Assembly: GCF_020520425.1 (NCBI RefSeq)
Contig: NC_079492.1
Coordinates: 139,442,361 to 139,506,360 of the forward strand
DNA length: 64,000 nucleotides
Source of the DNA: Spinacia oleracea
Lineage: Eukaryota; Streptophyta; Magnoliopsida; Caryophyllales; Amaranthaceae
Reading direction: 5' to 3'
The stretch's first letter is position 1. Every line of letters starts with the position of its first letter. Positions 51,593 to 63,572 of this stretch are shown piece by piece. The notes beneath the pieces were generated by a model. The model had not been told where the DNA came from and did not search any database. It saw only the letters and a program-made list of their open reading frames with translations. Both the position numbers and the translations under genes were made by a program.

Positions 51593-52100
51593 AAGTATGA
51601 AGTAATAACCTTGTCTAAATTTGTAATGATAGTTAAAGGAGTAGAAGGTGTATTTATACATAACTATTGACTGTATAGTTGTTCTAAGAAATAGAACTTG
51701 ATAGTTGAGTCTATAAAGTGGATGCGTCTCTATCTAAATTTTCCAACATAAAATTTGTTAGTTGATATCTTTGATTATCTATAAGTAAAAGTTATACTAT
51801 TAAATTGACATTTTGAAAATTGATGTAAAGAAAAATCTAGTTAGACTGCGTTTGAGTCATTTGACTTAGTTTTTTTCTTTTTCTTACGCATAAACAAGAT
51901 ATACGTATCCTTCGCATCCATTTCTTCCTCTCCTTTTTTTTTATTAAGGCAAATAAAACAATAATTGAATGATGGAGTAGCTTGGTAGGAGGTATTTAAT
52001 TATTTACATACTCCACAATATTACGGAGTATGAGGCATTTTTGTACTGAAATTAAAGGCAATAATTAATTATTGGATGGCGCCCCTCAAAAAAAAAAAAA
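51593..52100. other. Intergenic DNA, no gene seen
   Basis: AT-rich sequence. Nothing recognised. Confidence 0.4.
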
Positions 52101-52103
52101 ATT

Positions 52104-52372
52104 CACCACAAGAATTTGTATCTTTAATGACAACCTAATTACGACGGGTCAAAAATCCCGTCGTAAAACCCTTTTGCGACGGGTATAACAATCAAACAAA
52201 GACGGGAACAACCGTCGCAAATGTGTTTTATGGCGGGTTAACGACGAGATTTTCCATTAACGACGGCGCCCTTTTATGACGGGTTCGCGACAGGAAATCC
52301 CGTCATTAATCAACGATTATTGGCCTTTAGCGACGGGGTCTCCCGTCGTTAATGGTACAATTTCTTGTAGTG
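52104..52372. mobile_element. CACTA-like mini-element, copy 1
   Basis: Ends CACCACAAGAA (52104) and TTCTTGTAGTG (ending 52372) with ATT at 52101-52103 and 52373-52375, a 3-bp duplication as made by CACTA (En/Spm) elements. Interior words 'acgacggg' and 'cccgtcgt' recur in inverted order, so the whole element can fold back. No transposase. Confidence 0.85.
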
Positions 52373-52375
52373 ATT

Positions 52376-52708
52376 AATTATTTGCTAGCTACTCAATTAT
52401 TAAATGGCTAGCTACTAATCTACTATAGTATTAGTACTAGCTAGAGAATCATTTTCATAATTTTGGCCTATTGCAATTTAAAGAAAAATACCATGACATG
52501 ATTGTTTAATTAGTTCACTGTTGATTAAACAAAAATTAGCACACCACCTACATGTCTGCCAATCTCTGCAACTTGCATTATCAAACTAATTAGGTTTGAA
52601 CAATCTCTTAATTACGGAGTACTTATTAAGTACGTACTTATAATCTTTTCCAACATCTCGCCTTTAAATACGAGCCACTTTTGTAAACTCCTAGCCATCC
52701 GTTTTTAA
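52376..52708. other. Intergenic DNA, no gene seen
   Basis: AT-rich, with 'gctagctactcaattattaa' type local repetition near 52385-52440. No gene. Confidence 0.4.
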
Positions 52709-53031
52709 AATTCTTATTTACATGGGTTGTACGTTAAATATTGTGCATCGAAGTTAAAGTTAACGTAAAATGCTTAAGAGTTACCCTTATATATGTAAAA
52801 GTTATCTATTTTTTACTAATAAATTTTTTTATTTTAATAAAAAATATTTCTTCAAAATCACTAATAATGTATAAAATTTATCATTTAACCCTTTAAAATG
52901 TTTATCGATCAACTTATTTTTTAATAATATAAAAGTTAGAGAAAATTGGGTAAAAGTTAGAGAAAACCGGGTAAAAGTTATATTGGTGTACAATAAATTT
53001 ATTGTACACCTTGTGCATGCAAGACCTTTTG
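52709..53031. repeat. 323-bp dispersed repeat with hairpin ends, copy 2
   Basis: Full-length match to 9592-9915, same orientation, starting aattcttattta and ending caagaccttttg. The left palindrome has decayed ('gttgtacgttaaatattgtgc') while the right one, 'ggtgtacaataaatttattg' then tacacc, is intact. No coding capacity. Confidence 0.65.
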
Positions 53032-53836
53032 TTTTATTATTACACTGCATACCAATCTAAATAAGAAACAATCAAATTTAAAAATAAATTATTCTAGTTT
53101 TGCCCTGTTTGAGCATAACTATATTATACGAGCACTTCATTTTACCTCAAATATCCGTATCATATCCTCAACAATTGAAAAAGATACGGAAACTTCGACA
53201 CTTCATTTTGGACCAAAATCACACAATAAAATAGCCGTGTCGGACCCTTAGATAAGTACCCGTATCTGACATGAGTATATGAGTCTAGGTAACATAGATG
53301 ATGATCACTTTGAGCTAGCGTCTGTGTATTGCTCCGGTTTGCACACCTTTTAAAGCTTGATAAGCATTTAAAGGGTTCGAGCAAGACCTTCTGGCATAAA
53401 TAAGCTTTGCAATTTTGTGTTCGAGCTTTGTTCGTTAAGACCTCGGTACGCCACGAAATTAAGAGGCTGTTGCATCGTAATTGCATTGACTAATTACAGT
53501 GTTTGCAATAAAATTAGTTGACATTTGAGATATGCCGAAATAGCTGAGATTGATATCTAAGGACATGTCACTTTCTGATGGAGGAGTAGTGTTCAAAGAA
53601 GAAAAGGGAATACTAATTGAATAAATCGTTAACATAAAAAGAAGCCAAAAAAGAATGGTGCTTAGAGAATAGAGAGTGAGAGGATCTTTTGAAATGTCTC
53701 AAATAATTGATTTGATGGAATTAAAGTCAAAGAATACATTCTTTTACTCTTTCAATTTTCATGTTCGGCTCAACTACCAAATTGCTCCCATAACTTAACT
53801 TCAATCACACATTCACACAATCTTCTTTTTTAATTA
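53032..53836. other. Intergenic DNA, no gene seen
   Basis: A minus-strand frame (53160-53486) lacks any recognisable domain. Nothing else seen. Confidence 0.4.
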
Positions 53837-54167
53837 CTCCCTCTGTATTTTTTTAAGAGATACACTTGGCCGGGCACGGGTATTAAGAAGAATAATTGAA
53901 TGAAATAAAATAATAAAGCAAGTGGGGTTAGATAGATATTTTAATAATTAAATATGTGGGGATCATGTCATTTTGGTGGGTGGAGGGTGGGGTGGGTTTA
54001 TGAAAATATTTGTTTAATACGAAGTAGGATGGTGGGTGATATGGTATATTAGATGTATTATTTAATTAGATGGTGGGGTTGATAAGTTAATAAAAATGGC
54101 AAGTGTATCTCTTAAATAAATACGGCCGGAAAAGGCAAGTGTATCTCTTAAAAAAATACGGAGGGAG
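53837..54167. mobile_element. Stowaway-like MITE, family A copy 4
   Basis: TA-flanked (53835-53836, 54168-54169). Ends 'ctccctctgtatttttttaa' and inverse 'aaaaaaatacggagggag'. The interior word 'ggccgggcacgggtattaag' is shared with the other three copies. Confidence 0.85.
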
Positions 54168-54450
54168 TAGTTGTAAAGTGACGGATATAAAAATTTATTT
54201 TTGAGTTTAAAAACTTAGGCCTTACTCTTTTAACATTTATTTAGTTGGATTAAACTGAAGTGATTAACTGAATGAAGTTGAATTGAAATTTAATAGAATT
54301 GAATAAATAATACTCGCAACGATTCGACTGGACACGCTTGCCAATGCACAACTTTGACCATCAATATCTTTAACTACATATTATAAAAACTTATAAAATA
54401 TTAATATTTTGAAAATATATAATAAGATGAAGCCAACAACATATTATATA

Positions 54451-54708
54451 TTTCCTCCGTCTTTTAATACTCGCAACGTTTGTTAGTTTCACGCATGCCA
54501 ATGCACAACCTTGATCATTTATATCTTAAATTCTCTTTATGCAAAAATTATAAAAAGTTGATATTTTAAAAATACACATGAGACGAATCTAACAAGATCC
54601 CACATGACTATGTTTTATCTTATACAAAAAACACTACGAAAAGTCAAAGTAGATTATATGAATAGTGGCAAAAGTCTAAACGTTGCGAGTATTAAAAGAC
54701 GGAAGAAA
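54451..54708. mobile_element. Stowaway-like MITE
   Basis: Left 'cctccgtcttttaatactcg' then 'caacgttt'. The right inverse is 'aaacgttgcgagtattaaaa' then 'gacggaag'. TA on both sides. A related worn copy may start near 54308 ('aatactcgcaacgattcg'). Confidence 0.75.
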
Positions 54709-56065
54709 TACTAACATTTGTTTTCATATACTTGAAATAAAATAGGATCAAAGTGAATTTTGTAAATAGTGCAAAAAGTCAAACCGTTTCAAGTATTCCG
54801 GGACGGAGTGAGTAAGGAATAAATACTTCACATTTCAAATGAATAATAAATAATAAATACAAACTAATATTACTTTAAATTTTTCATACACAATATAAAT
54901 ATATACGAGTACAAAGTACTTTACTCCCTCCGTTTGTAAATGATCGTAACAGTTTGACGGACATATTTATCAATGCATAATTTGAATAACGTAGAAGAAA
55001 AATTTAAACTTTTTTAATATTTTTATTTAACGTTTGTCATTTTCTAATTAATTCACAAATACTTCGTATAAGAGTTACGATATGTACGTTGGCTAAAATC
55101 CTAGGAATGACCAAAGCAAGACAAGTGTCAAAGGCTGATTAATTGACTGGTTTATATTTAAAGGGCAAAAGTACAACGTAGATTATTTTTATATTAAAAG
55201 AAAAAAGAGTTTTAGAAGCATTCTAGTATAAAATTCTTTATTCCTCCATTAACAATAATGCCTAGCGATATTACGATTTTGCTTAACATAATAACATCTC
55301 ACCTTTACCAAATTTGTGAAAATAGCATACAAATGCGGTGGAGCCTTGACGTGGAGAAACCAAGGCTTTTCCATAAAGAATATGCGACATAATATGCGAT
55401 CTTTTTATGTTGCAATACGATCTTGTTTAAAGCATAATTAGGTCACTTTATCTCACATCTCCATACATTACTTTCTACTTTCTTTCTAAATATTATTTTT
55501 CCACTCCATGCATTTGATTCTAAATATATTACTCAAGTTGGGTCTATAATGAACGACAAAGTTAGATCTAATCTTTTACGAGACTCGTAACATTTTAGGC
55601 CGTCATTTTCAGTGACATCACATTTTATAACAGATTTGTATCGTAGCTTCTCATGAAAAATTCTACTTACGTGTAACTCATGGAGATTATATATGCAATA
55701 TTTCTCCATTTAGTCTCATAAAGTGTAACTTCACATGTTTTTGCAAACCAAACCATAATCTTCTACAACACTCTTTAGAGAGTTGTTTTTCATGTCAATC
55801 AATTAACCAAACAACACTTTAAGAATACGAAGTAATACATACAGGAGAGCTATACAAGTACTTCGTAGTATATAGTCGATTCTAAGTGGCGTACCCCAAC
55901 ACTTTGCGTCTTTACCCTTAATATAATACGAAATGCGGAGTAGTTCGTATTAGAAGATTTGTCCTCCGTATCTATGGAGCATCACTTATGACATATCAAT
56001 ACAGTACTTAGCACTCAGCAAATCCTTAATCTACATTCTTTATCTTTAATCCTAAATAGATTGCA
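54709..56065. other. Intergenic DNA, no gene seen
   Basis: A partial Stowaway-like left end ('tactccctccgtttgtaaat', near 54922) has no matching right end found. No gene recognised. Confidence 0.4.
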
Positions 56066-56353
56066 TAATACAAGAATTTGTATCTTTAACGACAACCTAA
56101 TTACGACGGGTAAAAAATCCCGTCGCAAAAGGTCGCAAAAGCCTTTTGCGACGGGGATAACAACCAAACAATGACGGGAATAACCGTCGCAAATGCCTTT
56201 TACGACGGGTTTACGACGGATTTACGACGGGATTTCTATTAACGACGGCCCCTTTTATGACGGGTTCGCGACAGGAAATCCCGTCGTTAATCAACGATCA
56301 TTGGTTTTTCGCGACGGGATTTCCCGTCGTTAATAGTACAATTTCTTGTAGTG
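56066..56353. mobile_element. CACTA-like mini-element, copy 2
   Basis: Clearly related to 52104-52372: 'caagaatttgtatctttaac', many acgacggg/cccgtcgt words, right end 'caatttcttgtagtg'. The left CACTA end is mutated ('aatacaagaa') and no target duplication is left. Confidence 0.75.
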
Positions 56354-56848
56354 GAATTAGAATTGATGTTGATTCCACTAGATTGCATACGCTACATATC
56401 GTAAGTGCATAAATTCATAAAATGAATGAATAAATTAAGCAGCACTCCATCAAATCATCAATGTTAAAGTCATTTTTATTAAAAAGGAATATTTCAAAAA
56501 TAAAAAATGTATAGCATAAAATCAAACTACTTGGTAAATCTACATAAAGATTGGTTGCTTTGTTCCTCTTGGGAGGAAAAACTGTGAGATATGCTGAGTC
56601 AAGGATCCCTAATTTAATAACATCTCCTTTTCAAATCTCTCATAAAGTTTGAAACCATAAAAGATTGAAGTCTGTAAATTAAATTAAATTCCATTTCTAG
56701 ATTATTATATTTAATTGATTAAAAATAATATCTTTTAGAGTACCAAACATTCTAATAACGTACGTTGTTACTCCACATTGCAGTAATAACTGACGTTGTA
56801 TTGTATCAAGCAAGCCTTAGACTAAATGATAAAGTTTATAACTCTCTC

Positions 56849-57061
56849 ACAACCTCGTATTAGGACCAATTGCTTGTTAGTTCAGTGGTGATTGAGGCTG
56901 AACTTGTAGGGAGAACTCGTGTTCAATCCCCCGTAACAATAATTGGGAGGGGAATAAAATCTAATCACCCAAAATTCGCCCCCAAATCCGAATTAGCCCT
57001 AAGGGTAAACCGGTGCTAACACAAAAAAAAACAAAAAAACAAAAAACAACCTCGTATTAGG
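56849..57061 (+). mobile_element. tRNA-derived SINE with perfect 16-bp target duplication
   Basis: The body 56865-57045 (181 bp) is flanked by acaacctcgtattagg at 56849-56864 and 57046-57061. Near its 5' end is 'ttagttcagtggtgattga' (A box) and 'gtgttcaatccccc' (B box). The 3' part 'ccggtgctaacacaaaaaaa' runs into an A-rich tail. Both pol III boxes, A tail and duplication are as expected of a recent SINE insertion. Confidence 0.92.
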
Positions 57062-57337
57062 GGTTCTTCAGGAATTCAGGGTGAAAATTTCCTTCCCTTT
57101 ACCCTCTTTTTCTAAAGGGCCTTACTATTAATCCGGGTCAAGTTGACCGAACAAAGCCAATAACATTTCTCAGTTTTGCGGAGTAGATTATTATCGTATT
57201 AGGTCCCATACACGCATTAATATTCCGAAATTATTATTTGACCATTTTTTTATAATATATATTTAACTGAAATAGTTATCTCCTAAAGCTAATGTGTAAT
57301 TAATGAATCTTGAACGTACCAATTTAATCATCTAATA

Positions 57338-57590
57338 CTTCTTCCGTTTCGGAAAAATATCGCACCATTTTGTTTTTTACACTATTCACACTACGACTTT
57401 GACGATTTTTTGTGATTCATAAGTAAGAAAATTGTAGTTATGTGGGGTCATGTTAAATTCGATATATATTTTCTAAATATCAATTTTTTATAATTTTTGT
57501 TTACACACAATTTGAAATATTAAGAGTCAAAGTAATGTGTTAGAGGAGTAAAAAGTCAACCATTGTGCGATATTTATGGAATGGAGGAAG
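57338..57590. mobile_element. Stowaway-like MITE
   Basis: TA-flanked. Left 'cttcttccgtttcggaaaaa' then 'tatcgcacca'; right inverse 'ttgtgcgatatttatggaat' then 'ggaggaag'. Related to the element in CDPK intron 1. Confidence 0.75.
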
Positions 57591-59043
57591 TATGAAATTT
57601 CTCCCTTCTACGTATTCTTTCTTTTTTGTATGTTGAATATGCTAATTTGACCAAAATATTGAGTAAATATATTTTCTATAATTGATATGTCGATTTGAAT
57701 AAAATATTACCAAAGCCGTCTAATACTATAATATTCTATTATCTTATATACGGAGTATATATTTTTCACCATGCAGCAGTTTATACAAAAAGAGAGAAAA
57801 TAACATAATAAATAAAGTAGATATATTTTTTGAGAAAAGGTTTTTTGTCGGGAAAATTTTGCACTAATAAATGACACGTGTCATTCCTAGTGCCTGTTTT
57901 AGTATCATGTAATAATGTATTAGTAGATTATCATGGTCAAAATAAGACAGGTGAATAATGCAAAAGTCAAAGCGGAACAAGAAAAAACGGGCGACGAGAG
58001 TAAGTGCTTAACAAAATCTACTTCAACTAACCAACGATGTCTTGACTTAGTAGCGCAGTTAAAACCGTACGCTTGTATACAATATGTTACATGTTCTAAT
58101 ACCCCTCCCCTATTACTTCAACTAATGAGGTGTCTTAGACTAATAGTTAAAATTGAAGGCATGTGTACGATATGTTACACCATTCACGTGTTCTAGTACC
58201 CCTCCCCTATTTTTAATTCCCCCGTGACTCATTCGCAAAATAATAATAATAATAAAAATAATCAACTTGAAATAAGGAAAATGTTCACTTTGGTAGATGA
58301 TTAGTATACATTTTATAATGCAGAATGTAAGCAATCCAGGTAAACCTCGGTAATCCCTAGCATGTTGATGAATGGACATTAAAGAAAAGAGGAAATTTGG
58401 ATGGGTTCAACAAAACAACACCCTTCATTCCCCATTAACTAACCACCAGACAACTCAAGTGAACTTTATTCTTTTAGTAGATCATTGTCTGTCTTCAATT
58501 TCCAACGACCAACTTATTCTTTCTTCATCTCAAATCTCCAAGCTATTTGGTGCTCACATGCCCTTTCCCCCCCTACTCTTCTTTAAGTACGAGTACTACT
58601 CTATACTTTAATTGTTTCCTTTCTGCTAATGCTCACTCAACTGAATTTTGTTATTGCATTCCAGACCACGTCTTACTAAAGAGTGGTACTTGTTGTATAC
58701 TCTATTACCAAGTACGTGCGGATTATTACTATATTCGTCTCGAAAAAACACTCATGTTAATATGTTATTCTAACTCCTTGTATAGGCTAGGCCCTGCTCT
58801 CAGAGTGTCTAGTCCGCTAATGCAGGTAGGATTGATCTGTGTGTGATTCTGACCCGGTAAAACACTTCATCTTACCTTAAAATAATAATTATAAAAATAG
58901 TTACTTACTCTGTACATGACAATTTTAGTTAAAGACCCTCTCCCTATACCATTCCCATATTCTCCCATTAGTCTTAGGAAATACGAAGTACCCCGTACTA
59001 TAAAATGGTAAAATCAATCACAAATTATTTACCCCCATAATGT
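57591..59043. other. Intergenic DNA with a local duplication
   Basis: The pair 'atatgttacatgttctaata' and 'atatgttacaccattcacgt', each followed by 'acccctcccctatt', lies at about 58080-58115 and 58170-58210, a local duplication. Open frames in this stretch have no recognised domain. Confidence 0.4.
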
Positions 59044-59145
59044 TTTGGCCTAGTGGTCAAGGTTAAAGACCTATGTACACAATACAATGTATCAGTTATC
59101 ACCAGTCCGATTCCCTCCATCCCAATTTGTAATTTTACAGAGTAT
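59044..59145 (+). mobile_element. tRNA-derived SINE (candidate)
   Basis: 'ttggcctagtggtcaaggtt' (A box) and 'cagtccgattccctcc' (B box) are followed by 'atcccaatttgtaatttta'. Same build and tail as 15966-16048. No target duplication found. Confidence 0.5.
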
Positions 59146-59881
59146 TTGTCGGAAATAAAAGGGCTCTTTCGTAGCATAATAAAAGGCAATCGGAAATTCA
59201 TGTCGATTTGCTAGTTTTCCATGGATTATAGACTAACCCCTTCATAGCTGTCGTATGTCTGTGGTCCAAGAGATTCCTATTTCCTTTATTGTGTCTAACC
59301 AAACCCAAGCACCACGTAAATAAATCACACAGAACATGTCCACTGATTTTTGGTCCCATATTTGTTCGCTTTTATCTGTTTCAGTGCAAACTTCCTCCCC
59401 ATATCCTTTTCAATCATTGAAGAAGTCTAAGTGCATACTGCGCCTGACTAAACATAGTCTATAACAACACGTAAGAATGTAAGATAACCTGACTTAAACG
59501 GCGCCAGTTTACGATTCTGGCCGACATTTTCTTCAAATTACGGTGGTCCTAGATTATGCAATATAGTTCCCTTTCCATGGGGTAATTATCTGCATGCAGG
59601 ACACATCCATACTGCTATAATTGTGGACTGGCTATTTTCAATGGATTCACACAGCAAATCTGAATGCATTTACCTACATTAGAAGCGAAGAAAAAAAGAA
59701 GGAAATATCGGGCAGAACGAATCTTAAAGAACAAGATTAGAGTGCAACTGACTGAGATCATTGAAATAAAGAATAAGGGAATAACAATGAGATGAAGTCT
59801 CTGTTAGAAACAACCTGTGTTGCTTTTCTACAAGTTGGCAACACGGGACTATCGTCTGTCCTCATTTACAAACGGAAGTGT

Positions 59882-62800
59882 CTAACCTTGAATTATCTCG
59901 ATCAATGTTATGCTGGCAAAAACGAGAAAAAGAACACCTCCAACGTACGAAATGACCTGTAAAGTGTAGCATACATTTCAGTGTGAATCATTCAACAAAA
60001 TAACTTCTGAACTAGCACACCATAATTCAAAGGGGTAAATTACAGTGAGCAATTGATTAAAAAGGAGACAACTAGAATGGCCAACTTTTATCCAATTGAT
60101 CAATGTGGTCTTTTTCCTTTTTTTTGAGTTGTGGTGGCCTGGTGGGGGAGGGTTATTTTTCAGGGTGACTGATAATTTCAAAAATGGATGAATCACTCAC
60201 TTTTTCAGATAGGAAGGTACCCAGCAATGATCCCCCAGCAACAGCAAGCTGCATTCAGATGGACGACTTAATAAGTACTTGAGAGAAAGACGTGAAGTTG
60301 AGCAAGTAATTTGATTCATAGTTACTTGTTACTACAGTGAAGGAAATAGTGCTGGAATGGACTGATTTCATTTCATAAAATTCTAGTTCTCGGATATAAT
60401 TATATACACAGTTTGAAAAACATATCAGTTGAGAGGCAAGAGGTAATCTAGTTATCGTCATAACACAGTGTTGCTGTTGCATCGCATAAAGTTGAATGAA
60501 AAACATGAAAAGAAAATGAAATTCCGAAATAGAAATTGTTAATCTATATTGGTAACTTCCAATTTCCAACATATTACCAAGGTTGCTGCTCCATGACCAG
60601 CTAGAGCTCCACCTATGACTCCAAGAGGCGATGCAGCTGCCGCAAGTGCTGTACAAGTATAAATAAAAATCAAACAAAGTAAAGTGAAGGAGACAAAGAA
60701 ACTTCGTACTTGACTTCTTTCACTCCTGCTAAGTACATAGGAGAACGGATAAGATAAGAGCCATTGCCCATTGCATTTGAAACATCGGAGAAAATAGTAC
60801 TACAACAGTAAAGAAAAACCAAATAAAAGTGTAATTAACATTTCTCTTATGAATGATAAGAGGGGCGTGTACCATCCAATCTCGACAGATTGGAAATCTA
60901 CCAGTGGACAAATCAACACCGATTACCATGAAAAGAAGCTTTTATGACATTGCCAAAACTCTGGCCACTCTGCAAACTACGGAAGCCTTCCACTTATTTT
61001 ATACTTCAGCCGTTTTCCATTACACTGAGTTTTTTGGGGGGGTTGGGTGGCAGGGTTAATGTATAAATATAAAACTCATTCCAAGGAGCCATTTCGTTTC
61101 AGTGTTATGATTCAAAGAAAAAACAAATTGTGAACAATTTTTTAAATCAACATAAATCCCATGAGAATCAAAAACCTCGTCAACTTACTGGCAGCAAAAA
61201 GGGCAGAACTTTGCAACTGGTACACTATAAACTAGTATTTCTTTACAGCATAAACAAGATGCATGTTGTTTAGTCTTCTAGTTTCTGGTTGAAATTAAAT
61301 CAGACAGTAAGCTCACCTATTGTCGAGAAGAATGATTTGTCACCCCATTCAGCAACAAAAACTAATGCAAATGTACTAGCAATTGTGCCAGCAGCAGCTA
61401 AGATCCCAGCACCATTTCCAGAAAACTCTGAAACTGCCAACTCAGCCTGGTTCAAAAGGCAAGACAGACTCTGTTCTTTAGCACTATGATCCTTATCCAT
61501 TTAAAAGAAGAAAGATAGTCGAGCCAGAAAATGAGACGGTCAACAAAGGCCATAAGGATAAAGGAAAAGGACAGTACACTGACAGAAGCAAAATGGTAAT
61601 CAGCATAGAGAAATATGCCATAGGAGACTAAATTCTTTGTATAAGACAGAATCAACTATAGAAACATGTATAAGAAGAATCAACTATAAAAACATGAAGT
61701 ACAATTGTAATACTTGCAGTTTTGCACAGAAGGGCCATAAAGCAATTCATATTGTCTATAGATCATAAGCCAGCTAGATTTAACACAACACAACTGCAGA
61801 ACAAAGACTTGTCATTACTTGGTATGTAATATCTACTACCTACTTTTTCCCAAACCCCTACAAAGGCTACAATATCATATTGAATCTTTCAAATTCAAGA
61901 AGACTCATAAACTCCTCATCCTGTCAATTGAATCTATATGAAGGCAGCTGAAAGAAGCCACACGATCAACTAACAACTCGTGACAAACAAATCCCAGGTA
62001 ATTCCAACTTAAAAGCCAAGAATCCTGATTGGTACATCAAGCTTATAACTAATAAGTACCTCTTTCTGTTCATCTTCTGCCTTTTGACTGTCACTTGAAC
62101 TGGCATCAATCAGTGTTGTGACCCCAAAATACACCTGAAACATAAAAGACCACTTTATCTTTTACAGCCCACCAACACCAGATTCTGTACATGCAACAAA
62201 TCGCCTTTTCTCAAGGCATAAAAATGAGAAAACTTACGAGGAGACAGACTGCAGCGATATCATCAATAGGCAAGTCACTCCCAGCAAAACTGCAATTTAA
62301 CTAATCGTTATGGAGCGACTGGGAGAAGAATTAATGTACTCTGTGATAATTAGTATGGCATGAGAGTTTTCCAACTTCCATAAAAGAAATTAAAAAAATT
62401 ATATCATACATTCAAGAACACCAGCCATTGAAAACTAGTTGTCTATGATATTGTATCATTACTAGAAGAAGATGGGTAATATCAGATTCCAAAAACTTTT
62501 AGCTGGATAATAAAGAGACGATCTGGTTTCTGATGTAATAGACCCTAAGATACCTTTCCAGATCATGGCCTGTCTTCAGCATTGCCACAACAAATTACAT
62601 TCACGGCTGATCCATTGATATAGAATTCTCAAAAACAATATAACTGATCATGGATATTTCAATATTTTCCTCAATCACATTTTTAAAATGCATTCATGCC
62701 TAAATTATATGGAGTATTATAATAGGATGACATTACCTGAAAGGAAGGACACCATCAATGTAGTGAAAAGTCCTTCCCAATATCACTGATATTATAGTCA

Positions 62801-63572
62801 TGATCCTGTTAAGATCACAGATATTGCTGTTAATTAGACCCGAAATTAAAGAAGAAACTTCAAATCATATAGAAATCTTGACAAACACGGTAAATTATGC
62901 ATTTTTTACTTATCCATGGCCTACTTGTTCTACTTGATGCAATTGAATAGTGAAGGTCACACTACAAGTAAGATTACAAGGTTTCAGGAATCCCGCCTCT
63001 TACTTAAAGTCTTTAACTATTCACATGTATTAATCTAAAAGGTCCAAACTACATGAAAGCAAAGAACATCTTAGAACCACAAATTGACAACTCAACATAC
63101 CCAAGTGCACCAAAAGTGCCGGCGAATACAACTGCAGCAGAATTTCTGGCAGCTAATAATGCCTGGACAGGAATGAAAGATATGTATCAGACTATCAGAA
63201 ACATCAAATTCATTAGAATATCAATGCAAAGAATATGCAGAGAGGCATCTTTTAACAATGCGACCATCACTCAGAAATGTATGGGTTTATGAAGCTTTTG
63301 TTCTGTTCACTAATGATGATTCTTTTGCTTCTTACACTTTTAGAGTATTGGAGATGGCAATAGAGCTTAAACTTAATAACATATGTATTCTGCTGAAATA
63401 AAAGGTTCAGGTCATCACATGTGGGGAATATAATAAAGATTAAATGTAGAAGAAAAACACGATATCAGTCTGGCGTCAACTTGACCAGATAGGCATTGAC
63501 AAGTTTGTTTATGCTTACTGCAATAAAGAAGGTCTTGTCCCCAAGTTCAGAAAAAAAGATCAGCAAGAATGC
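59882..63572 (-). CDS. GDT1-like (UPF0016/TMEM165) cation transporter, chloroplast PAM71/CMT1 type, 3' part
   Basis: Nine minus-strand exons are inside the window: 63519-63572, 63101-63162, 62737-62805, 62238-62289, 62060-62134, 61317-61446, 60578-60648, 60201-60248 and 59882-59956. All have GT-AG borders and consistent phase, giving about 211 C-terminal residues. Both family signature motifs are present: SELGDKTFF in the first exon and AEWGDKSFF later, each in a hydrophobic segment pair. Further conserved stretches are TFHYIDGVLPF, LPIDDIAAVCLLVYFG and GGSLLGTFLSEK, and the end is LIEIIQG. In plants this type moves Mn2+ (possibly Ca2+) across the thylakoid or chloroplast envelope membrane, the latter supplying Mn for photosystem II. 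The transit peptide and first exons lie past 64000. I cannot tell PAM71 from its paralogue CMT1. Confidence 0.92.

Noticed and set aside
53160-53486. 108-codon minus-strand open frame
   Set aside because: Composition is not gene-like, no motif or splice context, and no neighbouring support.
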